A stretch of 64,000 bases of DNA from positions 186,001-250,000 of the forward strand of contig JBPESP010000001.1 of NCBI GenBank assembly GCA_051710585.1. The letters are read 5' to 3'. Position numbers and translations under genes: made by a program. The stretch is from JBPESP01 sp051710585 (lineage in GTDB: Bacteria > Pseudomonadota > Gammaproteobacteria > Enterobacterales > Enterobacteriaceae). Each line of letters opens with the position of its first letter. The stretch's first letter is position 1. The notes under the pieces were generated by a model. The model saw nothing but the letters and a program-made list of their open reading frames with translations, made no database searches and was not told the DNA's origin. Shown here in pieces: positions 62,969 through 64,000 of this stretch.

Positions 62969-64000
62969 CTGAAATATTCAAATATATGGAGTACTGTTTA
63001 GTTTAAAATAATATAAATTATTATTTCTATATTTATTCAATAAAATAAATAATGATAATTTTAGTTAATTAAATATAAGAAATTAGGTGTATATCAAAAA
63101 ACTTTGATATTGGTTTTGTTAACCTAATATTTATTAGGCAATAATTGTTATAAAAGATATGAGTTTCTTATTCACAATTTCACCTAACTTCTTGTTTTCA
63201 AATAATTCTGTATTATCCAGAATAACTTATAAATCAGTCTAAAATATTTTGCATAGCTGGATACCTTTGTAACAGTGATATAAAGGAGTGTTTTCAGTAT
63301 GGCTTTGCCACTATTGTAAATAGTAAGTAGCTAGGGTTATAAATTACACTTTGTCATATAGCTAGTTTGGTTATGTGACAGGATTATGTACACGAAGCTG
63401 AACAGAAGTAATGGGGCACTAAAAGTTGTGGCTGCTCTTAGCCGCTATTTGTAATAGCGCGACCATATGCCTGCAGCATTGGTTTTAGCAGTACGTTTCT
63501 CTGATAATAAGATTTGCAAATGATACAGTTAGCTATTTTAGCTACGCCGTCCGCTAGTATAGCTAAAATATTTACAGTGGAAAAAGTTCATTCAGAGGTG
63601 GGATGAATGGGTTTCTTAGTTACAGAATGTTATTTTTAATTTTTTGTTACAGTGTCTTCCAATATAGGTACTCATACCTCTATATTATAAAATAAGTTAG
63701 GCAGTGATTTATCCCTGCTTTCCTTTATCGATAGAATTAATAATCTTTTCTAGTAGAACCGATAAAATATGGCATAGCTGAAGGCTATGAAATAAATTTC
63801 ATCACCCTAGTTTGAAGATAGGGTATAGCGTTTTATTATGATTAAAACTTTTATGATATAAAAGTATATAACTAATAATAGTTTAACCACTTCACAGGTC
63901 GCCAGCACTGTCTTTTTTTCGGACGACTTAACTCTATGTTAATTTTTTTTAGTCAGCAGTAATACTTTATCTAGAAAAAAGGTGTAGTAGCTTATATTGG
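62969..64000. other. Non-coding DNA to the end of the window
   Basis: No gene, remnant or RNA is recognised in this last kilobase. GC content rises a little from about 63.3 kb, which could mark a gene remnant, but no protein match was found. Confidence 0.4.

Noticed and set aside
1..64000. CRISPR arrays, tRNA or rRNA genes
   Set aside because: No regularly spaced repeats and no conserved tRNA T-arm or rRNA sequences were noticed on either strand; a covariance search would be needed to exclude decayed tRNAs.

Overview
The window reads as the chromosome of a gammaproteobacterial insect endosymbiont in an active phase of genome erosion, most like the Sodalis-allied Enterobacterales. The intact proteins are very close to those of E. 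coli. Gene order follows the enterobacterial ancestor in three blocks. Only 22 intact genes remain (about 22 kb, roughly 35% of the window). The rest is AT-rich DNA in which many genes can still be recognised as decayed skeletons at their ancestral positions. The taxon is inferred from protein similarity and synteny; no rRNA gene or other marker was found.

Block 1 (about 2.0-12.5 kb): a 2-Cys peroxiredoxin gene with a clear terminator, remnants of proY, phoR, phoB and sbcC in ancestral order, then intact rdgC. From 12.5 to 17.6 kb the DNA is extremely AT-rich and no gene was recognised.

Block 2 (17.6-34.8 kb): rpoD-dnaG-rpsU on the minus strand, then tsaD, dead plsY, folB, bacA, cca, dead ygiM (htrG), a probable ygiF remnant, dead glnE, hldE, dead ubiK, a decayed FMN riboswitch and ribB. 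The order is exactly that of E. coli, with only minor losses.

Block 3 (41.7-56.5 kb): probable asnC remnant, dead mioC, an eroded but recognisable oriC, mnmG, dead rsmG, dead atpI, the intact atpBEFHAGDC operon, glmU and glmS. Surviving functions are core ones: replication priming and sigma-70 transcription, translation and tRNA modification (TsaD, MnmG, Cca, S21), ATP synthase, cell-envelope precursors (UppP, GlmU, GlmS, HldE) and vitamin biosynthesis (FolB, RibB). Lost functions are mainly regulation (PhoBR, GlnE, probably AsnC, the ribB riboswitch), transport (ProY) and DNA hairpin repair (SbcC).

Block 3 is flanked by two direct copies of a roughly 6-kb non-coding duplication. Its central 3,083 bp appear identical and collinear in both copies (offset 21,653), while both arms have diverged strongly. 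This suggests gene conversion or recent homogenisation. Short- and long-armed perfect inverted repeats are conspicuous in the non-coding DNA. One, inside dead glnE, looks like a template-switch event. A 147-bp glnE fragment is also copied in inverted orientation on the other side of hldE. These observations may be linked to loss of SbcCD. No novel defence or biosynthetic system, CRISPR array, insertion sequence, tRNA or rRNA gene was recognised.
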